Notes under the pieces: model-generated
Told to the model about the DNA's origin: nothing
Databases searched by the model: none
What the model saw: the letters and a program-made list of their open reading frames with translations, nothing else
Made by a program: the position numbers and the translations under genes
Source of the DNA: Arthrobacter sp. QXT-31
GTDB lineage: Bacteria > Actinomycetota > Actinomycetes > Actinomycetales > Micrococcaceae
DNA: 64,000 nucleotides
Reading direction: 5' to 3'
Assembly: GCF_001969265.1 (NCBI RefSeq)
Contig: NZ_CP019304.1
Location: 1,364,001-1,428,000, forward strand
Shown: piece by piece, positions 38,322 through 49,109 of the stretch
How the letters are laid out: each line of letters begins with the position of its first letter
Position numbering within the stretch: position 1 is the stretch's first letter

Positions 38322-38700
38322 ATGGAAACCCTCGTAGGAACCCTGAGCAAGGCCGGATCCATCCACAAGGTCGTTGGCGGTTACACCGGTCTGCCGTCGA
38401 TGAACGAGCCCGGCACGGTCGCTGCGATTGGCGACTCCCTGCACAACCCGGAAGGCTCGGTCATGAGCGCCGGCTTCTTCGAGCTGAAGGCCTCCGAACC
38501 CCTGGTGTACACCTACACCTACGACGAGATGAAGGTCGTCATCGCCGGTGAGTTCATCCTCACCGACGAAACCACCGGCGAAGTCACCCACGCCAGGGAG
38601 CGCGACGTGCTGTTCTTCCCGAAAGGGCACGACCGTCAGGTTCGAGACCCCCGACTACGGCCTCGGCTTCTTCACCGGCGACCGCACCTTCCCCGCCTGA
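38322..38700 (+). pseudogene. EutQ-like cupin, frameshifted near the C-terminus
   Basis: The frame reads METLVGTLSKAGSIHKVVGG through GEFILTDETTGEVTHARERD and VLFFPKG, as in ethanolamine-utilisation-like cupins. At about 38627-38630 AAAGGGCACGACC replaces the expected AAAGGCACGACC. Removing one G restores TTVRFETPDYGLGFFTGD, then RTFPA and a TGA at 38700 (125 aa). AGGAGAG precedes the ATG. It lies just upstream of the broken trimethylamine monooxygenase gene and is probably co-transcribed. The indel may be a sequencing error. Confidence 0.8.
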
Positions 38701-38817
38701 TCCCCCGGGCAGCATCCCCACCCCGCCCAGCGCGTTAGCGCGTCCCCATACCGTCGCGGATCCGCGACCGGAGATCCGGATCCGTGACCGAAATTTTCAT
38801 TGGAATTGGAGAGCAAG

Positions 38818-40255
<1,438 letters not shown>

Positions 40256-40280
40256 TTCGCGCAAACCCGGCCCACGGCCC

Positions 40281-40310
40281 CGCCCCGCGGTCCCACTGGA
40301 CCGTGGGGCG
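40281..40310 (+). terminator. Hairpin terminator after tmm
   Basis: 13-bp arms (CGCCCCGCGGTCC / GGACCGTGGGGCG, one G-T-type mismatch) around CACT, 26 nt after the stop. The rest of the gap to 40458 contains TTCATGAA at 40368 and the TetR leader only. Confidence 0.65.
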
Positions 40311-40458
40311 TCCGTGCGACTTCTGGACGCCACCATCAGCAACAGGGACAACCGTTCGAGTCAATAGTTCATGAATGGTGCGCGATGTTTATCCAGGCAA
40401 TAGTCTTAGGACAAGGCCCTCACCGGGGGCCTGATGCCGGGAGACGAGAGAGTGAGCT

Positions 40459-41046
40459 ATGCGGGTACCCGCAGAGGAACGCAAAGAACAGCTAATCGCA
40501 GCCACCGTTGAACTGATGCGGCGCGAAGGCGTCCAGTCAGTAACCGTCCGGGCCATCGCCAAAGAAGCCAACGCGCCCCTGGCCACCGCACACTACTGCT
40601 TCAGCGGCAAAGACGAAATCATGGACGCCGCCGCCGAAGCCTGGCTCAAAAACCTCAGCAGCTTCTCCGGCGACATCCACTTCGAACTCGGCCTCCGCAA
40701 AGCCGTCGAACAAGTCGCCGAAGGCTACTGGCGGGCACTGGAAGAAGAACCCGCCAGCCTCCTCGCCGAAATCGAACTCATCCTCTGGGCCACCCGCAAC
40801 GCCCCCGCCAGCCCCCTCGCCGCCAAAATCTACCCCGCCTACGAAACAGAACTCGGCAACATCTTCTCCACCGCAGCCGAAAGCAACCGCGAAAAAAGCC
40901 TCATAGACTTCCCCACCCTCGCCCGGTCCTTCCTCATGATCTACGACGGCGCAGCCATCCAATACCTCACCAACCCCAAAGCCACCGACCACCGCACCAT
41001 GTTCTTCACACTCGTCGACGCACTCCTGACCAAAGCCGGCGTCTAA
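40459..41046 (+). CDS. TetR-family regulator
   Basis: The 195-aa protein has the N-terminal HTH VQSVTVRAIAKEANAPLATA, then HYCFSGKDEIMDAA. The remainder is a helical ligand domain. It is on the same strand as, and 204 bp after, the tmm gene behind a terminator, so it has its own promoter. It is a candidate repressor for the cupin/tmm unit, though nothing in the sequence proves this. The next gene is convergent and only 28 bp away. Confidence 0.88.
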   Translation: MRVPAEERKEQLIAATVELMRREGVQSVTVRAIAKEANAPLATAHYCFSGKDEIMDAAAEAWLKNLSSFSGDIHFELGLRKAVEQVAEGYWRALEEEPASLLAEIELILWATRNAPASPLAAKIYPAYETELGNIFSTAAESNREKSLIDFPTLARSFLMIYDGAAIQYLTNPKATDHRTMFFTLVDALLTKAGV

Positions 41047-41074
41047 CTTTTATCTTTCCCGGAGGAAAGCCGGG

Positions 41075-42286
41075 TTAGGAACGGTCGGTGGAGTCGTGGT
41101 CCGCACCGGCGAACTCACCGGCCCGGCCACCCTCCGGACGCCAATAGCGGAGCCCGCCGCTGGTGGTGCCGTCGCAGGCGACATCGACCCTGACGTACGG
41201 AAACACCCCACGGTCCGATTGGTCAGGTCCGCGGCCGCGGACATCGGAACACCACGTGCCGGTATTGGCATACCGGGTGGCGCACGCCTCGAGCGCCCCC
41301 TCAAGGGCCCGGTGGGTGTGGCCTGAGACGTACCAGGCCACCCCGGCACCGTGCGCCTCGAGGGTCCGTGCGAACCGGCCAGCGGCAGCAGGAGCGTCCT
41401 CACGGGCGATCGTGCGCCCGGCGGCCGCGAGCAGCATGCGAGTTGCGGCGACGGGGAGGGCCGACAGCGTCCGGAACCGGGAAAGGTGCGCCAAGTCCCG
41501 AACTGCCACCACGTCAAGCGCGAGCCGCAGAGACTCGGCCTGCAACAGCTGAGTGTAGGCGAACTGCCGGACGCGGCGTTCCGCCCGCTCGGATGCGAGG
41601 CAGGCACGGAGAACGGCCCCGGCACGGCTCAGGGGCGACCTCGTAGGATCGGCGTTCCAGGCGGCCAGCGGTGGCAGGTCCAACTCGTCGGTGCCGTTGA
41701 CGGCCACGCGGAGCACCTCGGGTATCCGGTGCAGTGCGTGATGCTGGTGTCCGTGCTCGGCCACGAGTACGTGGGGCACGTGCAGGAACCAGGGGTAAAC
41801 CCTGACCCGCGTTGGCTCCGCGGGCGACAACAGCTCCGACAGGAGGGCGGCAACCGAGGGCCGGGCCAGCTCGGCGTCGTGGTTTCCGCACACGAAGTGC
41901 AGTTGCACGCCGCGGGAGGTGCACTCCTGGAGCGCCTGGAACGTGTCGCTGTGGCGGGTGAGGATGGACTCCAGCCGGGTTAGGCTTTCTTCTTCGGCGA
42001 TCCCGACCAGCTCGAACGTGTCACCGACGAAGACGACATGCTGCTGCGCACCGGACGCAGCGAGCACCTCGCGGCACAGGAAATCGGGCAGCACCTTGCC
42101 GGGCCACCGGATATCGTCGTCGGACATGCCCAGGTGGAGATCGCTGACGAGCCACCAATGCCCGGCGCCTTCCACGCGAGCAGTTCCGGAACGCGAAGAT
42201 GGAAGAGGCGCAGCTCCATCATCCACATGCCGGCCACGGCCCTGCGGCTTGTCGAACGGGGCGGGAGCCTCTGTTGCGCTGCTCAT
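41075..42286 (-). CDS. Metallophosphoesterase coupled to a polysaccharide flippase
   Basis: The 403-aa calcineurin-like phosphoesterase has all metal motifs: SDLHLG, GDTFELVG, GNHDAEL, EHGHQHH and SGHTHRAL. An N-terminal tail of ~40 residues is disordered. It lacks a signal peptide and membrane helix. The ATG overlaps the flippase stop by 4 bp. In this setting it could hydrolyse a lipid-linked or nucleotide-sugar phosphate rather than a general substrate. LpxH-like proteins share the motifs, but this host has no lipid A. Confidence 0.85.
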   Translation of the reverse strand: MSSATEAPAPFDKPQGRGRHVDDGAAPLPSSRSGTARVEGAGHWWLVSDLHLGMSDDDIRWPGKVLPDFLCREVLAASGAQQHVVFVGDTFELVGIAEEESLTRLESILTRHSDTFQALQECTSRGVQLHFVCGNHDAELARPSVAALLSELLSPAEPTRVRVYPWFLHVPHVLVAEHGHQHHALHRIPEVLRVAVNGTDELDLPPLAAWNADPTRSPLSRAGAVLRACLASERAERRVRQFAYTQLLQAESLRLALDVVAVRDLAHLSRFRTLSALPVAATRMLLAAAGRTIAREDAPAAAGRFARTLEAHGAGVAWYVSGHTHRALEGALEACATRYANTGTWCSDVRGRGPDQSDRGVFPYVRVDVACDGTTSGGLRYWRPEGGRAGEFAGADHDSTDRS

Positions 42287-43581
42287 CGCGACTCCTGCTT
42301 AACACGCTTGAGAATGGCAACCAGCCGGAGGCCCGCCACCGCGGCCCCGATGGAGAGCACCACCAGCCACGCGAGGGCCATGGCGGTTGCGCCCCTGTCG
42401 GCGGCCATCAGCGATGAGGCGCAAAGGGCGACTCCCAGCGTTACGCCGACCAGGGTCGCCTCCGCGTAGCGGTCACAGGCCCGGCAGGCGGCGTTGTAAG
42501 CCTGCAGCACCGCGTACGGCACGAGCCCCGCGGCCAACCACCGCAGCGCGTCCGCGGACGAGTCGGCGTACCGCTCCCCCAGCAGGCTGAGCAGCGGGTG
42601 GGCTAGGAGGATGAGGACGGCAGCAGCCAGACCTCCCACGGTCAGCGACCACCGAAGGCTCGCCCAGGTGGTCGACGCGAGGCGGCCCGCGTCGCGGACC
42701 CCTTCGGAGAACTGGACGATGCCCATCAGCGTCGGAGCGGTGTAGACGGCCCAGGCCATCATCCACGCGGGGTACCAGTAGGCAGCGGCCTCCGGCGACA
42801 CGATGTGGGCGAGCAGGAGCGGCAGCACCAGCCCGGGGGCTCGCTCGGTGAGGGTGAGGAGCTGGTGCGGAATGCCCAGCGCCAGCAGCGGGCGGCCGCG
42901 CGCCAAGCGCAGGGACGGCCGCGGCCGGTAGCCGACGAGTCGTCGGAGCTGGACCGCTCCGACGACGCATGCCACGGCCGTCCCGAGGGTCCAGCATGCC
43001 AGCAGCACGTCGGCGGAGGCGCCGTGCGCCCACCAGGCCACGAGCCCTGCAGCCGCGAGGGAGACCCCGCCGCCCCATGCATACCTCGAGGTGGCGCTGG
43101 CACCGCGTCCCAATGCTACGAGCGCCTGGTCCAGCACGATGACCAGAGTGCCGGCGACGGCAGCCACGAGGAACGTGAGCCAGAAGAGAACCGAAGCCGA
43201 GGCCGTGTCCGGCATCACCGCAGACTGGAGAACGAGGTAGCCGAGGGCCAGCACTGTTCCGGCTACGCCCACGATGGCGAATGCCGCGTCCAGCACCCGT
43301 GCGGGCGGCTCCCCTCGGCCAACCGAGACGATCACGGCAGACCCGGCTCCCAGTACCGCCAGCTGCGTGCAGATCATCACTGCCGAGACCGCGGCCGTGG
43401 TGAGACCGACCTCACGGTCAGACGTCGCGCGCGCAACAACGATCCAGAAGGCAAAACCAGCGCCCGTCTGGGCAGCCTTGGCCACGACGAGGCCGAGCGA
43501 GCTGCGCAGGGCGGAGTGCCGGACGATCGAGGCGTCCTTGACGGCGGTCCCCCGCTTAGCCCTCGCGACCTTAGCCCTCAC
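42283..43581 (-). CDS. Polysaccharide flippase (MOP superfamily, Wzx-like)
   Basis: The protein is 432 aa with 12-14 hydrophobic segments and few charged residues in the membrane part, including the N-terminal SSLGLVVAKAAQTGAGFAFW typical of Wzx-like exporters. The GTG start (43581) overlaps the glycosyltransferase stop in GTGA and is preferred over the in-frame ATG 22 codons upstream. It ends by overlapping the phosphoesterase ATG. It should move a lipid-linked sugar across the membrane. Confidence 0.85.
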   Translation of the reverse strand: MRAKVARAKRGTAVKDASIVRHSALRSSLGLVVAKAAQTGAGFAFWIVVARATSDREVGLTTAAVSAVMICTQLAVLGAGSAVIVSVGRGEPPARVLDAAFAIVGVAGTVLALGYLVLQSAVMPDTASASVLFWLTFLVAAVAGTLVIVLDQALVALGRGASATSRYAWGGGVSLAAAGLVAWWAHGASADVLLACWTLGTAVACVVGAVQLRRLVGYRPRPSLRLARGRPLLALGIPHQLLTLTERAPGLVLPLLLAHIVSPEAAAYWYPAWMMAWAVYTAPTLMGIVQFSEGVRDAGRLASTTWASLRWSLTVGGLAAAVLILLAHPLLSLLGERYADSSADALRWLAAGLVPYAVLQAYNAACRACDRYAEATLVGVTLGVALCASSLMAADRGATAMALAWLVVLSIGAAVAGLRLVAILKRVKQESR

Positions 43582-44390
43582 GACGCAATGCCCCTGGTCA
43601 CGCCCACGTAGTTGTACCAGCAGAAGGCAGCGTAATAGCGCAACCACCGGGGCTGGCCCGCGACCAGGCTCAAGGCGCTGCCCCGGACTGCCGCGGCGGC
43701 GGGCAGCAGCGCCAACCTCGCACCGCGCCAGCCGTGTTTGCGGATCATCCGCCCCAGTCCCGTTCCGTCCATGAGGAACTGATCGAGTGCGAAGTCAAAG
43801 TCATCGGCGGCGAAACGGTGTTCAACGAGGACCCGGCGTGACACTCCTGTTCGCAGCCCGGACTGCCGCATCCGCCAACGCAGTTCAATGTCCTCCCCCG
43901 ACTTGAACGAGTCGTCAAAACCCAGGCCCAGCATCAGGTCCCGGTCGACGAGCGTCGCCACCAGGCCGAACCAGTTGCGGCTACGGCCGGTCCGATGATG
44001 ATGTGCCAGCGCCTGCCCCCAATAGCCTGGGCCAGCGACACTCTCCAGACCGGCTTGGAGGGCGTCGTAACGGCCCTCGACCATCTCGGTAAGCAGGTCG
44101 GCCACCCCCGTGGTCCCAAACACGACGTCGGCGTCGACGAGGAGGACCCAAGGGGTACTGCTGCTCCGCACGCCGAGCGTTCGAGCCCACGGCAGGCCGC
44201 GGCCCTCGTCACTCAGGACCCGGGCACCAGCCGCCAGGGCGATGTCGACGGTGCGGTCGGTCGACAATCCGTCCACCACGATGATCTCAGCGACACCCGA
44301 TTGCCGCAGGGCCTCAAGACAGCGTGGGAGCAGGTCCTCCGCGTTCCGGGCCGGAACGACGGCGGTGACATCGGCAGGGCTGTTACCCAT
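43578..44390 (-). CDS. GT2-family glycosyltransferase
   Basis: The 270-aa GT-A enzyme starts SPADVTAVVPARNAEDLLPR and has VDGLSTDRTVD, the metal-binding DADVVFG and SGEDIELRWRMRQSG (acceptor Asp/Glu). One hydrophobic stretch near the C-terminus may contact the membrane. The ATG at 44390 (MGNSPADV) sits behind GGGGTGGGA; an earlier in-frame ATG overlaps the kinase gene. The stop overlaps the flippase start. It likely adds a sugar to a lipid carrier or protein. Confidence 0.88.
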   Translation of the reverse strand: MGNSPADVTAVVPARNAEDLLPRCLEALRQSGVAEIIVVDGLSTDRTVDIALAAGARVLSDEGRGLPWARTLGVRSSSTPWVLLVDADVVFGTTGVADLLTEMVEGRYDALQAGLESVAGPGYWGQALAHHHRTGRSRNWFGLVATLVDRDLMLGLGFDDSFKSGEDIELRWRMRQSGLRTGVSRRVLVEHRFAADDFDFALDQFLMDGTGLGRMIRKHGWRGARLALLPAAAAVRGSALSLVAGQPRWLRYYAAFCWYNYVGVTRGIAS

Positions 44391-44403
44391 CGTGTCCCAC
44401 CCC

Positions 44404-45495
44404 TTATTCCTGCTCATCGAGGACCGACGGCAGCAGTTGCTCAAGATGCCGGACGATGTCGTCCGACGCCTCGTCCGCTGTGTACTCGGAAGGCACCTGC
44501 AGGAGGTGGCAGGGCCGTCCGTCGAGGGCCTTGCTTAGCACGAGCCCCTTAGCCGCGAAGTGCTCCCGCCACGGGACCACGGACGTGGCCGCCAGGCCGG
44601 TCACGACCCGCTGTGAGAAGCCCGCCATCTCGATGTGGAAGTTGCCGAGCATGCGGTCGACCATCCAGTCGCTCGTCCGCTCGACGATCCGGGTCCGGGT
44701 GCCCTCGAAGCGCTCCACGTAGATGGCGGCCGCGAGCGGGGCCGAGGTGGTCACTTTCCGTCCCGGGAACGCCGCCGCCGGGGCGACCATGCGGTGCTCC
44801 GGTGACCATCGCCGGGAGAAGTCAGCGAGGCGCGGATAACGGATGACGTACGGGTGCACCACTGTGGTGAGACGGCCTACGCTTCCTGAGAGCCGCGACG
44901 GGATGAGGGGCTTCCGGACACCTTCAAACAGGTGCGGGTAGATGGCCCGGTGGTGCGGCTTGATGAACATTGGTTTCGCGTAGCCGAGCAGGGTGGCGTC
45001 CTCGGCGAGGAAGGCCCAGTCGTCGCCCATGAGCGACCACCCTTCGCGCCGCATCAGCTTGGCGACGGTGCTCGTCTTGCCGGTCCCCCCAGCGGCGGGA
45101 AGCGCGATCGCGTGACCCCGGTACGCCATCGTGGCCGCGTGGATCATGGCGGCTCCTCGACCCACCATGGCGGAGTCGAGAACAGGGACCACAGAGGTCA
45201 ACAGCTCGCCCGGCCCGTGAATGCGCCACTGTTCTCCGTCCCTTACCACCTGGACGTGTTCGGCTTGGAATCGCACGCTGTTGCCCGTGTAGGCGAGCTC
45301 GTGCTCGACCAGGCCTGCATCCGGCATCGGCTCCGGCCGGTCATCAACGACGATGTTGGCCGGCCCTTCGGCGTCAGTGGCGAAACAAGCCAACATGGTC
45401 TGGAGCTGGGTTGCTGCCGGCGCCTTTGCGTCGACGCGGATCGTGACGCGGCCGTGGATGTCGAAGTGCAGTGCCTTGGTCTGCCCGGTGTGCAT
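44404..45495 (-). CDS. HPr-kinase-like protein (HprK-related)
   Basis: The protein is 363 aa with a central P-loop LPAAGGTGKTSTVAKLM and MGDDWAFLAED as the Walker B-like region. This resembles the HprK-related kinases found in glycan and exosortase clusters rather than true HPr kinase (no HPr gene nearby). The N-terminal ~100 residues form a separate domain. It is 13 bp upstream of the glycosyltransferase and begins the coupled set kinase, GT2, flippase, phosphoesterase. The target of phosphorylation is unknown. Confidence 0.8.
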   Translation of the reverse strand: MHTGQTKALHFDIHGRVTIRVDAKAPAATQLQTMLACFATDAEGPANIVVDDRPEPMPDAGLVEHELAYTGNSVRFQAEHVQVVRDGEQWRIHGPGELLTSVVPVLDSAMVGRGAAMIHAATMAYRGHAIALPAAGGTGKTSTVAKLMRREGWSLMGDDWAFLAEDATLLGYAKPMFIKPHHRAIYPHLFEGVRKPLIPSRLSGSVGRLTTVVHPYVIRYPRLADFSRRWSPEHRMVAPAAAFPGRKVTTSAPLAAAIYVERFEGTRTRIVERTSDWMVDRMLGNFHIEMAGFSQRVVTGLAATSVVPWREHFAAKGLVLSKALDGRPCHLLQVPSEYTADEASDDIVRHLEQLLPSVLDEQE

Positions 45496-45576
45496 GGTCG
45501 TCCTCTGTCTGGGTGGTTGGTCGGGTGGGATGGTGTTGCTGGTGCGGATCGTGTCGGCCGTGTTGACGGCGGCCGC

Positions 45577-47784
45577 CTACTGCCCCAGTGTGAGCACCAG
45601 TTTGGGTGCCGCAGTGCTTCCGACCTCCCTCGAGTTGAGGTCCAGGCCATCGCTGCTGCTGGAGTTCAAGCCAAGGGAGAGCTGTTGTCCGAGTTCGCCG
45701 CCCACTGCGCTGGCTGTCAGCGAAATGTTGTAGGTGGTGTTGGTCGTTGTCGGGCCGAGTGTCCCAATGCTGGTGGTGCCGAGCGCCGGATTGTTGCCGT
45801 CCGTGATCCCGGTTTCGGTCCAGTTGTCATCGGCGACCACTCTCACGTTCTGCGTACCCGTGGACCCGCTCCCGGCACTGCGCAGCTGCAGCGTCGCACC
45901 CTGCAGCGTCCTTCCCGCATATGGGGTCAGGTCGAACTTTAGGTAGGTGGCCTCGACCGGGCTGTTGTCCACGCCCAGCAGGGTGTTCGTGCCAAAGTTC
46001 GTCGTCGGCGACGCGCTGGTCACGTAGCTGTCGGCGGTGGCCGTCAGCGTGACCGTCTGCGGTGTCGTACCGCCGCCGCCCGCGGCAGCCGTGGTGAACT
46101 GCCAGGTCTTGTCCGCCGCCATTGCGTTACCGGCAGCATCCTTCACCCCGCTGGCACCGCCCTTGATGGTCGCCGTGTAGGTCGTGCTCGCGGCCAGGTC
46201 GGCAGTGGGGTTCAGCGTCGCGACCCCGCCACTGTAGGACACAGCGCCTGCCACTGTCCCGGCCGCTGACGTCAGGGTGAACGTGGACGTGCTGACCGTC
46301 GTGGAGTTCATCGCCTCGGAGAACGTTCCCGTCACATTCGCCGTCGCCGCTACGCCAGCCTGACCGGTAGTCGGAGACGTGGCCGACACCGTCGGAGCCG
46401 TGGTATCCGCCGTGCCGCCGCCGGCGCCGCCGGTGGGGTCGTAGTAGTGCCAGTAGCGGCTGGTGGCGTTGACGTCGGCGAGCAGCAGCAGGCCGCTGTT
46501 GGCGGTGCCCCGTGCGGTGCTGTTGAGGTTCTGCTTGGTCGAGGTCACGTTGTGGACGTACTGGTCGGCGTCCACGATCCGGGCCGTTTTCGTGGTGGTG
46601 AAGCTGATGTTGTCCAGGGGCGTGGACTTCTCATAGATCGCACCTCCCGAGCTGGTGCAGACCCCGGCGTTCGTCGTGCCGGACGGTTTGGGGTAGGTGG
46701 CGAAGGTCCGGACCCTCTGCGCGCTCTCATCGATCATCACGATCACCCGGTTCGGGCACTCGGCCACGGTCGCGATCGTGGTCGCGGACCACGCCGTGCC
46801 GTTGAACGCCAACAGCTGGATCAGCGGCTGGGATGCCGAGGTGAACGAGGTCTTGATCGCGGCGAACACCCGGCTGCTGGAGGAGTCCAGCCACTTCAGG
46901 TTCATATGGTCATCACCGGTGCGCTGGCCCTTGACCGCCGCAACCGGCGTAGTCCAGGAGGTATTGCCCGCTCCATCCACGTGCGAGCTCCAGTACATGC
47001 CGTCACTGGCGTCCCCGACCTGCCGGCTCCACATCAGGCCCATCTTGCCGGGCCCGAAGGCGATCAGCGCCGAGTTGTCATCCACCGACACGTTGGCCAG
47101 CGACGCAGGATGGGCGAACGGGGTCCCCCAGGTCGCGCCGTTGGTGCCGGTGACGTTCAGATAGATCCGGTTGCCCTGCTGCCACGTGGCCCACAGCCGC
47201 CCGGTCGAGTCCTTATCGATCGACAGGGTCTCCACCCGGTGGTTGTTGATGTTGGACGAACCCAGCAGCGTGTACGTCTTGGCGCTGGAGTTGTAGCTGT
47301 ACCGGCGCATCGTCGACGGGAAATTCGGCTCGGCCGGCAGGCCGTCATTGACGAACCGGTAACTGGCCACATACAACGTCGACCCGTCCCACAACACGTC
47401 ATGATGGGTGTTCGCACGGGTATCCGTCGCGACCTCCGTATCCACCCACGAACTCGTCGCGGCATTGAACCGGAAGATATGAAAATCCGAGCTCGCGGTA
47501 TCCCACAGGTTCCCCCACCACAACCCGTCATTGAACCACAACGCATTCGTCTGCCGCTTCGTACCCGTCGGCGTGCCCGTCCCCGAATGCGACAAACCCT
47601 CCACCCCAACATCACCCGGAGCAGCCGACGCCGGCCCCGGCACCACCACCAGAGCACCCAGCGCAACCAGCACAGCGGCGAGCAGAGCCTGAATCCGCAG
47701 ATTCCTGCGACCTCTGCCGCGCCCGCCCACATGCAAAAGGTAGTCCAGGGTCGTTGATCTCCGGCGTTGACCGTCGGCCTGCAT
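45577..47784 (-). CDS. Large secreted protein: propeller-like repeats, Ig-like domain, DNRLRE domain
   Basis: The protein is about 735 aa. A basic N-terminal tail is followed by a hydrophobic run and ASAAPG cleavage site (long signal peptide). Residues ~50-440 have repeated WTTP/WG blocks typical of beta-propeller repeats. An Ig-like Big_5 segment (DTTAPTVSATSPTTGQAG) and a C-terminal DNRLRE domain (ADSYVTSASPTTNFGTNTLL) follow. DNRLRE domains often bind carbohydrate. No sortase motif is visible. The start could be the GTG at 47796. It precedes the glycan kinase by 81 bp on the same strand and may be the exported partner of that pathway. Confidence 0.85.
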   Translation of the reverse strand: MQADGQRRRSTTLDYLLHVGGRGRGRRNLRIQALLAAVLVALGALVVVPGPASAAPGDVGVEGLSHSGTGTPTGTKRQTNALWFNDGLWWGNLWDTASSDFHIFRFNAATSSWVDTEVATDTRANTHHDVLWDGSTLYVASYRFVNDGLPAEPNFPSTMRRYSYNSSAKTYTLLGSSNINNHRVETLSIDKDSTGRLWATWQQGNRIYLNVTGTNGATWGTPFAHPASLANVSVDDNSALIAFGPGKMGLMWSRQVGDASDGMYWSSHVDGAGNTSWTTPVAAVKGQRTGDDHMNLKWLDSSSSRVFAAIKTSFTSASQPLIQLLAFNGTAWSATTIATVAECPNRVIVMIDESAQRVRTFATYPKPSGTTNAGVCTSSGGAIYEKSTPLDNISFTTTKTARIVDADQYVHNVTSTKQNLNSTARGTANSGLLLLADVNATSRYWHYYDPTGGAGGGTADTTAPTVSATSPTTGQAGVAATANVTGTFSEAMNSTTVSTSTFTLTSAAGTVAGAVSYSGGVATLNPTADLAASTTYTATIKGGASGVKDAAGNAMAADKTWQFTTAAAGGGGTTPQTVTLTATADSYVTSASPTTNFGTNTLLGVDNSPVEATYLKFDLTPYAGRTLQGATLQLRSAGSGSTGTQNVRVVADDNWTETGITDGNNPALGTTSIGTLGPTTTNTTYNISLTASAVGGELGQQLSLGLNSSSSDGLDLNSREVGSTAAPKLVLTLGQ

Positions 47785-48085
47785 AGGGATGCTCACTAGC
47801 CTCACCACTCTTACTGGAGTTGTCTGCCTATGCCAGTTCCGAGCAACTTTCCCGGTTGGGTACGAGAAATCGAAGCGCCTGCTGCCGTCCTGGCTCCTTG
47901 CCTGCACTCCCCCTCGGAACATGGTCGGCTGGACAACTTGTGAAAAGCTTGGTGTTTTCTTGAGCGGGCCCCCAGTTTTTGGGTTGAAGAGGCACCAAAA
48001 ACTTCATGCACGACGCCGGACCGCACCTTAGCGCTTAGGTGCTGGCCGCCGTCGTACACGGCAATGCGGATGGCGAGCCCGTCCG

Positions 48086-48751
48086 TTAGGTGATCTCCGC
48101 ACATGCTGGTTTCGGCTGAGCGGTTACTACATGGGTGTCCGGATCGTGCGTCAGGGCCGGCCTGCCGGCCACAATCGCTGTAGCACGCTCCCACGGCCGG
48201 TCTTCAAGCAGGAAGGGTATTTCCTGTTCTTCCCACTCCCTGTGCAGCTCTTCTTCTTCCTGGCCATCCCGCGCCAGGAGTCGACGTCGGGCTTCAAGGT
48301 TGTCGCACTGCACCCAGATCGACGCGTCGACCAGGTCGGAGAGCGCTTGGCGTGATGATCCGCTCCCTTCCACCCACACCACGGACCGCCCGGCGGGCAG
48401 AGCTATGGCACCTGGACGTTCCCGGGCCACCCAACCCGGCGGACGGTAATGGACTGCCTCGCCCCGGAGCAGGGGTTCGAGGACACCGTCACGGAGTTCA
48501 TCCGCCCAATCAAAAAAGGAGAGGTGCCACGCTACATCGTCCGTGTGAACGACATCTGACTCCGGCACGCGAGCGAGTAGGCGATCGACCAGAGTGGTCT
48601 TGCCTGACCCGCTCCTTCCATCTACCGCTACAATCCAGGGTCGCTTGGGCCGCTGTCCTGCTGCCGGCAGTAACCGCTGCACCAAGCTTTCCAGTGGCTC
48701 GGCTTGCCAGGGCCCCGCATCGGGTTCGCCGACATCCGGTTTCATATCCAT
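48086..48751 (-). CDS. P-loop kinase-like protein (uridine-kinase type)
   Basis: The 221-aa cytosolic protein has Walker A DGRSGSGKTTLVDRLL and HTDDVAWHLSFFDWADELRD, as in uridine-kinase-like and nucleoside kinases. Hydrophobic strands around VVWVEGSG fit the P-loop fold. It may phosphorylate a small molecule; the substrate is unknown. MDMKPD is taken as the start, with a second ATG two codons on. It stands alone, 301 bp upstream of the secreted-protein gene. The gap 47785-48085 shows no gene. Confidence 0.78.
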   Translation of the reverse strand: MDMKPDVGEPDAGPWQAEPLESLVQRLLPAAGQRPKRPWIVAVDGRSGSGKTTLVDRLLARVPESDVVHTDDVAWHLSFFDWADELRDGVLEPLLRGEAVHYRPPGWVARERPGAIALPAGRSVVWVEGSGSSRQALSDLVDASIWVQCDNLEARRRLLARDGQEEEELHREWEEQEIPFLLEDRPWERATAIVAGRPALTHDPDTHVVTAQPKPACAEIT

Positions 48752-48978
48752 GGTTGTCTCGACTCCGATCGCCAGTCCCGCCCAAAGCTGTCTGGTATGA
48801 AGTCTCAAGAGTTGCCGTGGTTAGCGCAAGCTCTTTTCGGGGGCAAGACACCTCGGCTGTTCGCTAGTGTGAAGTCTACGTAAGCCACAGGTACCGGTAT
48901 TCACCGGGACCTGAAGTTGCATCGTGCTGGGGGCGCGCCGCCTTCGCGCGCCTCATCCCAGAAGGAAAACTTGCATCA

Positions 48979-49107
48979 GTGAACTGCGTTGCCGTCATCA
49001 TGACCATTCCCGCCAGCCTGGCCCCGCTGTCCCTGCTCTTCGGGATGGCGGCGTTCATCATCTCCATTCCCGGCGAGCCGGGATACGCTGCCCCCGGAGG
49101 GTACTGA
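48979..49107 (+). CDS. Possible 42-aa single-span membrane microprotein
   Basis: A GTG (48979) behind AAGGA opens 42 codons: MNCVAVIMTIPASLAPLSLL, then FGMAAFIISIPGEPGYAAPG and GY. It would form one TM helix followed by a short Gly/Pro tail. It ends 2 nt before the GTG of the next gene, whose ribosome site GGAGG lies within its last codons. That spacing suggests translational coupling. An internal ATG at 49000 would give 35 aa. Confidence 0.45.
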   Translation: MNCVAVIMTIPASLAPLSLLFGMAAFIISIPGEPGYAAPGGY

Positions 49108-49109
49108 CA

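Noticed and set aside
41075..42286. Phosphoesterase as LpxH of lipid A synthesis
   Set aside because: Motifs are shared by the whole superfamily and the host appears Gram-positive.
46447..47757. A long Arg-rich plus-strand frame opposite the secreted DNRLRE gene
   Set aside because: Composition is that of an antisense shadow; the minus-strand gene has a signal peptide and clear domains.
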